Notes under the pieces: model-generated
The model's input: only the letters and a program-made list of their open reading frames with translations
The model's database searches: none
Told to the model about the DNA's origin: nothing
Program-made: the position numbers and the translations under genes
From: an uncultured Rhodospirillaceae bacterium
GTDB taxonomy: Bacteria > Pseudomonadota > Alphaproteobacteria > Rhodospirillales > Magnetospirillaceae
Direction of reading: 5' to 3'
NCBI GenBank assembly: GCA_937887565.1
Contig: CALABS010000057.1
Coordinates: 1-42,815, forward strand
DNA length: 42,815 nt
In this document: piece by piece, positions 14,874-25,666 of the stretch
How positions within the stretch are numbered: position 1 is the first letter of the stretch
Layout of the letters: each line of letters begins with the position of its first letter

Positions 14874-17041
14874 CAGGGCCTCAGGATGGTGCGGTGGGGG
14901 AAGGTGGCGCGCACGGTCTCGGGCCGCATCGGCAGCGGGATCGTCCCGCCGGCCCGCCACCGGCCGAGCTGGTCGAGGAAGGTGGAACTGCCCAGCCAGC
15001 CGTCCTGGCCGCCCAGCAGCACCACCCGCGACGAATCCGGGTCGGCGGTGTCGGTGAGGAAACGGGCATTGGCGCCGAAGCGCACCGGGTGGGCCGCGGC
15101 GCCCGCCAGGCCGTGGGCCGTCTTGTGGACCGTGTCGTTGCCGCCGGGCGCCGGCAGGTCGACCATACGCGCCAGCCCGCCCAGGCCGGGCAGCAGGCCC
15201 AGCCAGTGGCCCAACCGCAGCCGATGCATGGCGCCCCAGGCGGGAACCGGGCGCCGACAGGAGTCCAGGGCGCGGGCCAGGGCGCCCGGCTCGACGCCTT
15301 CGAGGCGGCGGCGCAGGATGGCGGTGGGATTCCAACTCGCCCAATAGCCGGCCAGGCCCTCGTCGCCATGGGCGAAACCGTGCAGGCCGGCGACCACGAC
15401 CTCCAGCGCCGCCGCCCCGCGCGAATCCTCGTCATAGCGCCCGTCCCACGCCTCGAGGGCGGGGAAGTCGGTCCGGGCCGCCAGCCAATGCGTGAGGTCC
15501 AGGGCCGCTTCCGAGAACACGTCCAGTTGAAGCGCCCCAAGGTCGTCGAGCCCCATCCGGCCGCGCCCCTGGATCAGCCGCCGCAGCCGCAGGCAGCGGT
15601 CGGGGCCGGGAAAGAACGTGCTCACCCGCACCGACGCCCCGGCCGGCCGCTCGTTGGCCGAGACCAGGATCCCGTCGGGCGGATCGACGAGTCGCGGCAG
15701 CGACCGCGCCGACAGCGTGGACCGCCACGCTTGGGCCGCATCCGGCGGCAGCACCGCGTCGGCCGGCGGGCCGGGCGGCCGGCACGGCAGATGGGTGGCC
15801 AGCAGCCGGCCGACGCGGCCGCCGCGGTCGGCGTAGAGAAGGTGCTGACCCGGCACGGCCAGCCGGTCGGCGGCGGCGGCGAACGCCTCCCAGCAATGGG
15901 CACGGGCGATGCCCAGCCAGCCGCTCAGCTCGTCGCTGGGCCGATGCCCCATCCAGGAGAGCGCCACCGGCCGGCCGCCCTCGACCAGCGGGCAGTCCGA
16001 GATCACCGGGCCCAGCGGCGTGTCGCGAAGCCGGTGCTCCTGGCCCCGGCCCCAGCGGACCGGAGCGGCGCGCCGGCGCTCGGAGACGGGCAGGCCATTG
16101 GCGTCGAACAGGTCGCTGGAATCGGCCTGCAGGCTGGTGCCGCTCCACGCCGCCACCCGGTTGCGCCCCACCGCCACGAAGGGCAGGCCGGGGATCATCA
16201 GCCCGACCACGTGCAGGGACGGGCAGCGCAGACCCGCCACCAGCCACAGATTGGGCAGGGTCAGCGACAGATGGGGGTCGGCGGCCATGAGGGCGCCGCC
16301 GCTGGCCGAACGATGCCCGGCCACCGCCACCGCGTTGCTGCCCGAGCGGGTGACGGCGGTCGCCACCCGGCCCAGCAGCGGCAGGCCGTCATCGAGGGGA
16401 ATCGGGCCGGTCCGGGCATGGGCGACCAGTTCCACCCACAATTCGGGCCAGTCGGCGCGGGCCCGCAGCTTCAGCATGTTGAACAGGATGATCCAGTTGA
16501 CGTCGGCCGAGGCCAGCCGCCCCACCGCCAGCACGTCGGCGGCGGTCCACGGGCGCCGCGCCACTCCCAGCATGGCCAGCTCGGGCGAGCGGGGCGCATG
16601 CAGCGCCACATGGCTGAGTCCGGCGGCGAAGGCCTCGACCCAGTCGCGGGTCCAGGTCGGCATGGCGGCCAGGACGGCCGGCACCGCCCGGGGGAAGTCC
16701 AGCAGCGCCAGGCCGTGGTCCAGGGGCAGCGCCGCCGGTCCCAGCATCTCGGCCAGCCGGCCATGGGCGAGCCGGCGCATCACCTCCATCTGGGCCAGGC
16801 GCAGATGGGCGTGGACCACCCCCAGGGCGACGGCGGCGTCGGCGTCGGTGGCCGCCTCGATGAACGGGATCTGGTGGCCGTCCCACCAGACGGTCACCGG
16901 CCGCGACACCGGCAGGCGATCATCCGGAAGGTCCCCGAGGCGGTCGGCGAGCGCGCGCTCCGGGCGTAGCCGCGCCCGCGCCAGCCCGGCCGCCAGCCGC
17001 ACCCCGATCAGCGCCGAGACCACCGTGTTCGCCAGCTCCAT
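14873..17041 (-). CDS. Penicillin acylase-family Ntn amidohydrolase
   Basis: A 722-residue protein of the penicillin acylase family, which also includes acyl-homoserine-lactone acylases. The self-cleavage site and nucleophile are clear: Gly234-Ser235 in TRSGSNAVAVAG, where Ser235 would become the N-terminal nucleophile of the beta chain. DPHLSLTLPNLW follows as usual. The alpha chain would be about 234 residues. Residues 5-22 are hydrophobic and could act as a signal anchor, but no clear cleavage site is seen, so location is uncertain. ATG 17041 is chosen; a GTG two codons earlier is possible. It is coupled to the downstream GH3 gene by overlapping stop and start codons. The pair could synthesise and hydrolyse the same class of N-acyl amide. 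Confidence 0.85.
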   Translation of the reverse strand: MELANTVVSALIGVRLAAGLARARLRPERALADRLGDLPDDRLPVSRPVTVWWDGHQIPFIEAATDADAAVALGVVHAHLRLAQMEVMRRLAHGRLAEMLGPAALPLDHGLALLDFPRAVPAVLAAMPTWTRDWVEAFAAGLSHVALHAPRSPELAMLGVARRPWTAADVLAVGRLASADVNWIILFNMLKLRARADWPELWVELVAHARTGPIPLDDGLPLLGRVATAVTRSGSNAVAVAGHRSASGGALMAADPHLSLTLPNLWLVAGLRCPSLHVVGLMIPGLPFVAVGRNRVAAWSGTSLQADSSDLFDANGLPVSERRRAAPVRWGRGQEHRLRDTPLGPVISDCPLVEGGRPVALSWMGHRPSDELSGWLGIARAHCWEAFAAAADRLAVPGQHLLYADRGGRVGRLLATHLPCRPPGPPADAVLPPDAAQAWRSTLSARSLPRLVDPPDGILVSANERPAGASVRVSTFFPGPDRCLRLRRLIQGRGRMGLDDLGALQLDVFSEAALDLTHWLAARTDFPALEAWDGRYDEDSRGAAALEVVVAGLHGFAHGDEGLAGYWASWNPTAILRRRLEGVEPGALARALDSCRRPVPAWGAMHRLRLGHWLGLLPGLGGLARMVDLPAPGGNDTVHKTAHGLAGAAAHPVRFGANARFLTDTADPDSSRVVLLGGQDGWLGSSTFLDQLGRWRAGGTIPLPMRPETVRATFPHRTILRP

Positions 17042-17133
17042 GCCCACGCCAACAGACGGGGCGCGGCGGCGTTCCCGGGAACCGCGCCGGGCGGCGGGCT
17101 GTTGGACTCGTGGACCCCCTGACGGAGGCGTGC

Positions 17134-17418
17134 ATGGACCCCGTCGACACTCCCCGCCCGCTGCGGCCCGAGCGCCCGTCCGATCGCGTCGAGGGCGTGA
17201 GGCTGGCCCAACGCCCGCACGAGCGGGTGCCGGTGGACATCAACCGCGCCTCGGCCCGCACCCTGTCCGACGTGGACGGGATCGGCCACGTCCGTGCCCG
17301 CCAGATCGTTGCCTACCGCGACCGCCACGGCCCCTATGGCACGGTGGACGAACTGGCCTGCCTGCCGCTGTTCGACCGTGAACTGGTCGAGAAGCTGCGG
17401 CCGCGGTTGAAGGCCTGA
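17134..17418 (+). CDS. Helix-hairpin-helix protein (ComEA-like domain)
   Basis: A 94-residue protein with a disordered, proline- and arginine-rich N-terminus and a C-terminal tandem helix-hairpin-helix module. The module reads VDINRASARTLSDVDGIGHV and then RARQIVAYRDRHGPYGTVDE. The INxA...L..ldGIG pattern is that of ComEA-type DNA-binding domains. There is no signal peptide or membrane anchor, so it is not a classical ComEA uptake receptor. ATG 17134 has GGAGG just upstream; GTG 17110 is less likely. It is the first gene of a tight three-gene unit with hsp20 and lon (3-nt gap to the next gene). Confidence 0.82.
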   Translation: MDPVDTPRPLRPERPSDRVEGVRLAQRPHERVPVDINRASARTLSDVDGIGHVRARQIVAYRDRHGPYGTVDELACLPLFDRELVEKLRPRLKA

Positions 17419-17421
17419 GGC

Positions 17422-17822
17422 ATGGGCGAGGGACGGCGGCGCATTCCCGGCGACTGGATGTGGGCCTACGCCGCCCGGCTGCTAGAGGAGGCGGAGCGCC
17501 TCCAGCGCAGCTTCTTCCAACCCGCCGCCCTGTCCGGCTGGCGGCCGCCGGCCGACCTCTACGAACAGGACGGCGGGCTGTTGATGGTCGTCGCCCTGCC
17601 CGGAGTGCCCCCGGAGCGGGTGACCGTGGCGGCCGGGGACGGCGGCGTGGTGGTGCGGGGCGTCCGCCCGGTCCCCGCCACCGAGGACTGCGTCCTGCAC
17701 CGGATGGAAATCCCCCATGGCCTGTTCGAACGCCACCTGCCGCTGCCCACCGGCCGCTTCCGCGTGACCGCCAGCGAGCTGCGGGACGGCTGCCTGTATC
17801 TCACCCTCACGCGAGGTGCGCC

Positions 17823-17826
<4 letters not shown>
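17422..17826 (+). CDS. Small heat shock protein, Hsp20/alpha-crystallin family
   Basis: A 134-residue chaperone. The alpha-crystallin domain runs from about residue 40 to the end, with WRPPADLYEQDGG, VVALPGVPPERVTV, VVVRGVRP and the closing DGCLYLTLTR strand. MEIPHGLFERHLPLP matches the conserved central motif. The C-terminal IxI tail of many family members is absent, which may limit oligomer size. It overlaps the lon start by 4 nt (ATGA), so holding and degradation of damaged proteins are translationally linked. Confidence 0.9.
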
Positions 17827-20168
<2,342 letters not shown>

Positions 20169-20176
20169 GCCCCTCG

Positions 20177-20198
20177 TTCCCCTCCCTCCGGCGGGGAA
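20177..20198. terminator. Weak hairpin between convergent lon and usp
   Basis: TTCCCC (20177-20182) pairs with GGGGAA (20193-20198), with two more inner base pairs across one mismatch. It lies in the 43-nt gap between two stop codons. A shared terminator is plausible but weak. Confidence 0.35.
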
Positions 20199-20211
20199 AG
20201 GCGCCTGGGAA

Positions 20212-21084
20212 TCAATGGCACATCAGGCAGGGAATGGCCGCGTGATGGAGGACGTGCCGGGTCACCCCGCCCAGGATCATCTGGCGCAGCCGGGAATGGG
20301 TATAGGCCCCCATGACCAGCAGGTCGGCGCCTTGGGCCTCGCACTCGCGCAGCAGCGCCTCGCCGGCATGGTTGCCGGGGCCGGGGATGACGCGGCAGTC
20401 GGCGCGGATGCCGTGCCAGGCCAGATAGGCAGCCAGTTCGCCGGCCGGGGCGGTGGCGGTGCGGTCGTCCTCGGCGATGGACAGGATCGCCACCTGCTGG
20501 CTGTCCTTGAGCAGCGGCAGGGCGCAGCCGACGGCGCGGGCGGCCTCGGCGCTGCCGTTCCAGGCGATGGCGACGCGCGCCCCGAAGCCGCGCGCCGGCG
20601 CCGGCGGCGCCAGAAGCACCGGCCGGCCGCTCTCCATCAGCGCCGCGTTCAGCGTCATCAGCGACGGCACCTCGGCGCCGCCATCGGGACGGGCGACCAC
20701 CACCAGGTCGCTGAGCCGGCCGCGCCACGCCACCGATTCCTCCTCCCGGCCGGTCTCGTCGATCCATTCGGCCGACAGGCCCTGGGTCGGCGGCCCCGAC
20801 ACCAGCGGCGCGCCGTGGCGGGCGCAGGCGGCATCGAAGGCCGCGCGGGCGGCGGCGGCACGCTCGGCGGCCTGCCGCTCGGCGGCGTTCATCATCTCCT
20901 CGACCATGGCGCCCGACATGCCCTCGCCCATCAGCGGCACCGCCTGGGTGGGGTCGTTGCGGACATGGAGGCCGACCACGTGGCTGGCGCGGCGGCCGGC
21001 CAGGAACAGGGCGGCGTCCAGGGCCGCGTCGGCGACGGCGCCGTCGGGGACGGGAACCAGGATGCTCTTGTAGGCGGGGATCAT
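20212..21084 (-). CDS. Universal stress protein, two UspA domains
   Basis: A 290-residue tandem Usp protein. The first domain begins KSILVPVPDGAVADAALDAA and the second RVAIAWNGSAEAARAVGCAL, ending in LLVMGAYTHSRLRQMILGGV. The second domain's ATP-binding loop (G-2x-G-9x-G-S/T) is degenerate, so nucleotide binding is doubtful. An alanine-rich helical insertion (about 60-90) lies in the first domain. Usp proteins of this type help survival in starvation, oxygen or redox stress. It is convergent with lon and has GGGAGA upstream of its ATG. Confidence 0.88.
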   Translation of the reverse strand: MIPAYKSILVPVPDGAVADAALDAALFLAGRRASHVVGLHVRNDPTQAVPLMGEGMSGAMVEEMMNAAERQAAERAAAARAAFDAACARHGAPLVSGPPTQGLSAEWIDETGREEESVAWRGRLSDLVVVARPDGGAEVPSLMTLNAALMESGRPVLLAPPAPARGFGARVAIAWNGSAEAARAVGCALPLLKDSQQVAILSIAEDDRTATAPAGELAAYLAWHGIRADCRVIPGPGNHAGEALLRECEAQGADLLVMGAYTHSRLRQMILGGVTRHVLHHAAIPCLMCH

Positions 21085-21179
21085 GGTCGTCTCCCTGGGT
21101 AGAGGCCGGTCTGGAAAGTATGCGCCCGTCCGCCACGGTTGTTAACCGGAACCGGGCGGATACCTCTCATACACGCCCG

Positions 21180-22670
21180 TCACACGCCCAACGCCTTGCG
21201 CCCGGCGGTCAGGGCGTCGTCCTTGGAGCCGGAGGTATCGATGCGGGTCCAGCTCATGGGGCCGACATCGTAGGAAAGCTGCTGGTCCAGAACCTCGACG
21301 GTGGCGTCCGAAGCGTTGCCGGTGCGGGCGCGGATGCGGTCGCGGGCCACCTCGGGCGGCGCCTCCAGCCACAGGCCATCGAACCGCACCCCCGCCTCGC
21401 GGGCGACGCGCTCGATGTCCTTGCGCTGCTCGGGCTTGGCGAACACCGCGTCGGCCACCACCGAGTGGCCGGCGTCCAGCAGATGGGCGCAGGTCTCCAG
21501 CAGCCGGCGGTAGGTGCGGGCCGACACCTCCCGGGAATAGCCGTCGGGACCCAGCCGGTCGTGGACGGACACCCCCATCAGCTGCTTGCGCAGGGCGTCG
21601 GTGCGCACGACGGCGGCGCCGGGCACCGCCAGGAACGGCGCCAGTTCGCGGCCCATGCGCGATTTGCCGCTGCCCGACAGCCCGCCCACCGCCAGCAGGC
21701 GCGGCCTGAGCGGTTCCAGGAAGGCCAGGGCGGCGTCGAGATAGCGCCGCGCCTCGTCGCCGGCACCCATGGTGGCGCAGACATGAGCCCGCACCCCGGC
21801 CCGGAGCGACAGCAGCAGCGGCAGCAGCGGCACCGCCTCGTAGTCGCCGGTGACATCGAGGTAATGGTTGAGCACCACGCTGGCGAAGCCGCGCCGGCCC
21901 CGGCAGTCCAGGTCCATCAGCAGGAAGGCGAGGTCGTAGAAGACGTCGATGCAGGCGATGTCCTCGGAGAACTCGATGGCGTCGAACAGCGTCGGGCGGC
22001 CCTGGAACAGGCAGATGTTGCCGAGATGGAGGTCGCCGTGGCACTGGCGCACCATCCCGCCGGCCCGGCGACCCTCGAGCAGCGGCGCCAGCCGGTCCAG
22101 CCATTGCCGCGACCGGGCCGCCAGCGCCTCGATCTTGCCGGGGTCCAGGACGGCCGCCGCCGAGGGCAGCATGGAGGCGCGGTTGGTGTCGATGGTCCAG
22201 GTCAGCCCCGCCATCCCGCCGCGGTCGGCGCGCACCGGCGCCACGGCATGGAAGCGCACCACCGCCTCGGTCAGTTCCTGCAACAATCGGCGGTCGAGGC
22301 GGCCGTCCTCGGCCAGCCGCGTGAACAGGTCGGCCTGGTCGAAGCGGCGCATGCGCACCAGCCAGTCCACCGCCTCGCCGTCGCCATCCAGCCTCAGCCG
22401 GCCATCGGCCGCGCGGGTGACGCGGGCGAGGCCGAGATAGAGGTCGGGGGCGGCGCGACGGTTGACCTCCAGTTCGGCCTCGCAGGCGGCGCGGCGGGCC
22501 TCGACGGTCGAGAAGTCCACGAACGGCAGCCGCACCGCCTTCTTCAGCTTGAGCACGGTGTCGCCGGCCAGGAATACCGTCGAGATATGGGTGTCGATGC
22601 GCTCGGGCCGCTCGCCGCCCCAGGTGGCGGGGTCGGACAGCAGGGCGATCGTGTCGGTCTGGTCGCTCAT
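21180..22670 (-). CDS. Fused aminoglycoside-phosphotransferase-like and P-loop kinase protein
   Basis: A 496-residue two-part protein. Residues 1-320 form a protein-kinase-like fold of the APH type, with catalytic CHGDLHLGNI (His211, Asp213, Asn218) and the metal-binding FDAIEFSEDIACID segment. Residues 325-496 form an AAA/zeta-like P-loop kinase with Walker A GLSGSGKS at 330-337 and a VADAVFAKPEQR segment. Such fusions are annotated as bifunctional aminoglycoside phosphotransferase/ATP-binding proteins, but the true substrate is unknown and antibiotic resistance should not be assumed. It starts 13 nt after the stop of the ROK kinase gene, so the two kinases are likely one operon. Confidence 0.85.
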   Translation of the reverse strand: MSDQTDTIALLSDPATWGGERPERIDTHISTVFLAGDTVLKLKKAVRLPFVDFSTVEARRAACEAELEVNRRAAPDLYLGLARVTRAADGRLRLDGDGEAVDWLVRMRRFDQADLFTRLAEDGRLDRRLLQELTEAVVRFHAVAPVRADRGGMAGLTWTIDTNRASMLPSAAAVLDPGKIEALAARSRQWLDRLAPLLEGRRAGGMVRQCHGDLHLGNICLFQGRPTLFDAIEFSEDIACIDVFYDLAFLLMDLDCRGRRGFASVVLNHYLDVTGDYEAVPLLPLLLSLRAGVRAHVCATMGAGDEARRYLDAALAFLEPLRPRLLAVGGLSGSGKSRMGRELAPFLAVPGAAVVRTDALRKQLMGVSVHDRLGPDGYSREVSARTYRRLLETCAHLLDAGHSVVADAVFAKPEQRKDIERVAREAGVRFDGLWLEAPPEVARDRIRARTGNASDATVEVLDQQLSYDVGPMSWTRIDTSGSKDDALTAGRKALGV

Positions 22671-22683
22671 GGCGGAACCTATA

Positions 22684-23595
22684 TCACGCCTTCGCCGGCC
22701 ACAGCCATGCCGCGCCCCGCACTCCCGACGAATCGCCGTGCAGGGGTGGAACCAGCCGGGTGTCGACCCGATCGGAGAAGACGTGCCGGCCCCATATCCG
22801 GGGCACCGACTCGTACAGCCGGGCGATCCTGCCCATGCCGCCGCCGAGCACGACGACATGGGGGTCGAGCAGGTTGATCACCGTGGCCAGGGCACGGGCC
22901 AGCCGGTCCTCGTAGCGGGCGAGCGCCGCCTCGGCCGTGGGGTCGCCGGCCTCGGCCAGCGCCACGATGTCGGGGGCCGCCAGCCCCCGGCCGTGGTCGC
23001 GGGCCAGACCCGGGCCGGACAGGAAGGTCTCGACGCAACCCGCCTTGCCGCAATAGCAGGCGGGGCCGGGGCGTTCGTCGTCGGCGGGCCACGGCAGCGG
23101 GTTGTGGCCCCATTCGCCGGCGATGGCGTTGGGCCCCGACAGCAACCGGCCACGCACCACGATCCCCGCCCCCACCCCGGTGCCCAGGATGACCCCGAAC
23201 ACCGTGGCCGCCCCGGCGCCGGCGCCATCGGTGGCCTCGGACAGGGCGAAGCAGTCGGCGTCGTTGGCGATGCGCACCGGCCGGCCCAGCGCGCCTTCCA
23301 GGTCGCGGTCGAACCTCTTGCCGATCAACCAGGTGGAGTTGGCATTCTTGACCAGCCCGCTGGCCGGGCTGACGGCGCCGGGAATGCCCACCCCCACGGT
23401 GCCATGGCCGCCAAGGCCGGATTCCATCCCCTCGACCAGGTCGCGGATGGTGCGGATGGTGGCGTCGTAATCGCCGCGCGCGGTGGGAACGCGCCGCCGC
23501 TCCAGCTCGGCGTGGCTGGCGCCGTCCAGCGCGATGGCCTCGGTCTTGGTGCCGCCGAGGTCGATGCCGATGCGGAGGGTGGGAACGTCGGGCAT
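22684..23595 (-). CDS. ROK-family sugar kinase, fructokinase-like
   Basis: A 303-residue sugar kinase. It has the N-terminal phosphate loop GIDLGGTKTE, the sugar-binding GHNPLPW segment, the ROK zinc site CYCGKAGCVETFLSG and a C-terminal VVVLGGGMG adenosine motif. The VGVGIPGAVSPASG segment and overall length match Mak-type fructokinases or N-acetylglucosamine kinases; which sugar is used is open. ATG 23595 is chosen because upstream extensions run into the intergenic inverted repeat. It heads the unit that includes the fused kinase protein. Confidence 0.88.
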   Translation of the reverse strand: MPDVPTLRIGIDLGGTKTEAIALDGASHAELERRRVPTARGDYDATIRTIRDLVEGMESGLGGHGTVGVGIPGAVSPASGLVKNANSTWLIGKRFDRDLEGALGRPVRIANDADCFALSEATDGAGAGAATVFGVILGTGVGAGIVVRGRLLSGPNAIAGEWGHNPLPWPADDERPGPACYCGKAGCVETFLSGPGLARDHGRGLAAPDIVALAEAGDPTAEAALARYEDRLARALATVINLLDPHVVVLGGGMGRIARLYESVPRIWGRHVFSDRVDTRLVPPLHGDSSGVRGAAWLWPAKA

Positions 23596-23609
23596 GGATG
23601 AACGGGACG

Positions 23610-23712
23610 CAGATGGACACGGATGAACAAGATAAGCATGGATGCCGGTTCGGCGCACCTCTCCCCATCCGCCCGATTGGTCATCCGTGTTCATCTGTGT
23701 TCATCTGTGTCT
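23610..23712. repeat. Inverted CAGATGAACACGGATGA-type repeat
   Basis: The left arm (23610-23626) and right arm (23681-23697) are complementary in 16 of 17 positions. The right side continues as tandem 10-nt units: TCATCCGTG, TTCATCTGTG, TTCATCTGTG (23681-23709). The 10-nt period equals one DNA helical turn. The element sits between the divergent start codons of the ROK kinase and the metallo-hydrolase. Near-identical words occur in intergenic DNA of unrelated bacteria, so this is probably a mobile or widespread repeat rather than a specific operator. Confidence 0.7.
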
Positions 23713-23733
23713 CCAACTCCAAGAGGTTCCACC

Positions 23734-24744
23734 GTGCCCCTCGACCACCCCTTCCCCGACCCGCCCGCGCCCGCCACCCTGACCGAGGTGGCGCCCGGCG
23801 TGCACTGGCTCCGCATGCCGCTGCCCTTCGCGCTGGACCACATCAACCTGTGGGCGCTGGAGGACGGCGACGACGGCTGGGTGCTGGTGGACACCGGCGT
23901 CGCCAACGACGAGACCCGGGCGCTGTGGGGCCAACTGCTGGCGGGCCGGCGGGTGTCGCGGCTGGTCTGCACCCATTTCCACCCCGACCACATGGGCCTG
24001 GCCGGCTGGATCGCCGACACCACCGGCGCGCCGCTGTGGACCACGCTGGGCGAGTGGCTGTACGGACGCATGCTATGGCTGGACGAGGCCGACGACTACC
24101 GCGTCAATCAGGTCGACTTTTACCGTCGTGCCGGCTGGGACGACGAGATGCTGGCGGCGCTCGGCGAGCGCGGCAACACCTACCGGCCCCGGGTCGGCGC
24201 GGTGCCCACCGCCTTCCGGCGCCTGCGCGCCGGCGACGACCTTTCCATCGGCGGGCGCTCGTGGCGGGTGATGGTGGGCGAGGGCCACGCGCCCGAGCAC
24301 GTCTCGCTGTGGTGCGCCGAGGCGGGCGTGCTGATTTCCGGCGACCAGGTGCTGCCGCGCATCAGCCCCATCGTCGGGGTATGGCCGCAGGAGCCCGACT
24401 CCGACCAGCTGGGGCTGTTCCTGGGCTCGCTGCCGCAGTTCCTCGACCTGCCGGCCGACGCCCTGGTGCTGCCGTCGCACGGCCTGCCGTTCCTGGGGCT
24501 GCACGAGCGGGTCGACCAGTTGCTGCATCACCACGACGACCGCCTGGCCCGCACGCGCGAGGCCTGCGCCGTGCCCGCCACCGCCCTCGACGTCCTGCGG
24601 GTGCTGTTCCGCCGCCCGCTCGACCCCTGGCAGATCGGCTTCGCCACCGGCGAGACCCTGGCCCATCTGAACCACCTGATCGCCACGGGCGAGCTCCGGC
24701 GCGAGGTGGGGGCGGATGGCGCGTGGATCTACCGGCGGGCTTGA
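23734..24744 (+). CDS. Metallo-beta-lactamase-fold hydrolase
   Basis: A 336-residue hydrolase with the dinuclear metal motif THFHPDH (His81, His83, Asp85, His86), a later ligand in GEGHAPEH, ISGDQVLP, and a closing LPSHGLPF. A C-terminal helical extension of about 80 residues resembles the LACTB2 or glyoxalase-II-like subgroup. The substrate is not evident. A GTG start at 23734 is preferred because AAGAGG precedes it; a longer frame from 23623 reads through the intergenic repeat and is unlikely. The next gene, a second enzyme of the same fold, begins 42 nt later on the same strand. Confidence 0.82.
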   Translation: MPLDHPFPDPPAPATLTEVAPGVHWLRMPLPFALDHINLWALEDGDDGWVLVDTGVANDETRALWGQLLAGRRVSRLVCTHFHPDHMGLAGWIADTTGAPLWTTLGEWLYGRMLWLDEADDYRVNQVDFYRRAGWDDEMLAALGERGNTYRPRVGAVPTAFRRLRAGDDLSIGGRSWRVMVGEGHAPEHVSLWCAEAGVLISGDQVLPRISPIVGVWPQEPDSDQLGLFLGSLPQFLDLPADALVLPSHGLPFLGLHERVDQLLHHHDDRLARTREACAVPATALDVLRVLFRRPLDPWQIGFATGETLAHLNHLIATGELRREVGADGAWIYRRA

Positions 24745-24786
24745 TTTCCCGGCATGGGGACCGATGTTGTTCATGAGGAGATCGTC

Positions 24787-25659
24787 ATGAACGCCAGTCC
24801 CCGCCCGGAGGTCCACGGCCTCTTCGACGCCGCCACCTCGACTATTTCCTACGTGGTCGCCGATCCCGCCACCGGAGCCTGTGCCGTCATCGACCCGGTG
24901 CTGGACTTCGACCTACGGGCCGGGCGCCTGTCCTCGGCCTCGGCCGACGCGCTGGCCGGCTTCGTGCGCGACCGGGCGTTGCGGCCCCAGTGGATTCTCG
25001 ACACCCACGTCCATGCCGACCACGTCACCGCCCTCGCCCATCTGCGTGACCGGCTGGGCGGAACCACGGGCATCGGCGCCCACGTCACCGAGATCCAGGA
25101 GACGTTCCGGGAGTTCTACAGCGCCGCGCCGGAATTCGCCGCCGACGGCTCGCAATTCGACCATCTGTTCGAGGACGGCGAGACATTCGCGGTCGGCGCC
25201 ATTCCCGCCCGGGTGATGCACATCCCCGGCCACACCCCGGCCTGCGTCGCCTATGTCATCGGCGACGCGGTGTTCACCGGCGACGCACTGCTGATGCCCG
25301 ATTTCGGGACAGCGCGCTGCGACTTCCCCGGCGGCGACGCGCGGGCGCTTTACCGGTCGGTGCGGCGGCTGCTGGACTTGCCGGGCGAGACCCGGATGTT
25401 CGTCGGCCACGACTATGGCCCCGGCGGACGCCCCATCGCCTGGGAAACCACGGTGGCGGCGCAAAGGACGGGCAACATCCACATCCGCGACGGCGTGTCC
25501 GAGGAGATGTTCGTGGCGCTGCGCACCGAGCGCGACGCGACCCTGGACCTGCCGGCGCTGATGCTGGCGGCGGTGCAGGTGAACATGCGCGCCGGCCGGC
25601 TGCCGCCGGCCGATCGCAATGGCGTGAGCTACTTGAAGATTCCGGTGAGCCGGGCGTGA
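24787..25659 (+). CDS. blh: Persulfide dioxygenase, Blh/ETHE1-like
   Basis: A 290-residue metallo-beta-lactamase-fold protein. It has DTHVHADHVTA (His74, His76, Asp78, His79), HIPGHTPACVAYV, FTGDALLMPDFGTARCDFPGG and VGHDYGPGGR. The GTARCDFPGG segment is the hallmark of ETHE1-like persulfide dioxygenases, including Blh controlled by BigR. They bind one iron and oxidise glutathione persulfide to sulfite. The ATG at 24787 has GAGGAG at a good distance. The gene for a BigR/SqrR-type sensor lies tail-to-tail 7 nt away, which supports a role in sulfide or persulfide detoxification. The sulfite made could feed SoeABC at the right end of the window. Confidence 0.87.
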   Translation: MNASPRPEVHGLFDAATSTISYVVADPATGACAVIDPVLDFDLRAGRLSSASADALAGFVRDRALRPQWILDTHVHADHVTALAHLRDRLGGTTGIGAHVTEIQETFREFYSAAPEFAADGSQFDHLFEDGETFAVGAIPARVMHIPGHTPACVAYVIGDAVFTGDALLMPDFGTARCDFPGGDARALYRSVRRLLDLPGETRMFVGHDYGPGGRPIAWETTVAAQRTGNIHIRDGVSEEMFVALRTERDATLDLPALMLAAVQVNMRAGRLPPADRNGVSYLKIPVSRA

Positions 25660-25666
25660 GCGGACG

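Noticed and set aside
14894..16969. 691-codon plus-strand frame opposite the Ntn hydrolase
   Set aside because: Gln/Gly/Arg-rich shadow; the minus strand has the Gly-Ser processing site and family motifs.
17134..17418. Competence protein ComEA
   Set aside because: It lacks a signal peptide or membrane anchor, and no other competence gene is near.
21180..22670. Aminoglycoside resistance gene
   Set aside because: The APH-like half belongs to a housekeeping fusion family with a P-loop kinase; resistance cannot be inferred.
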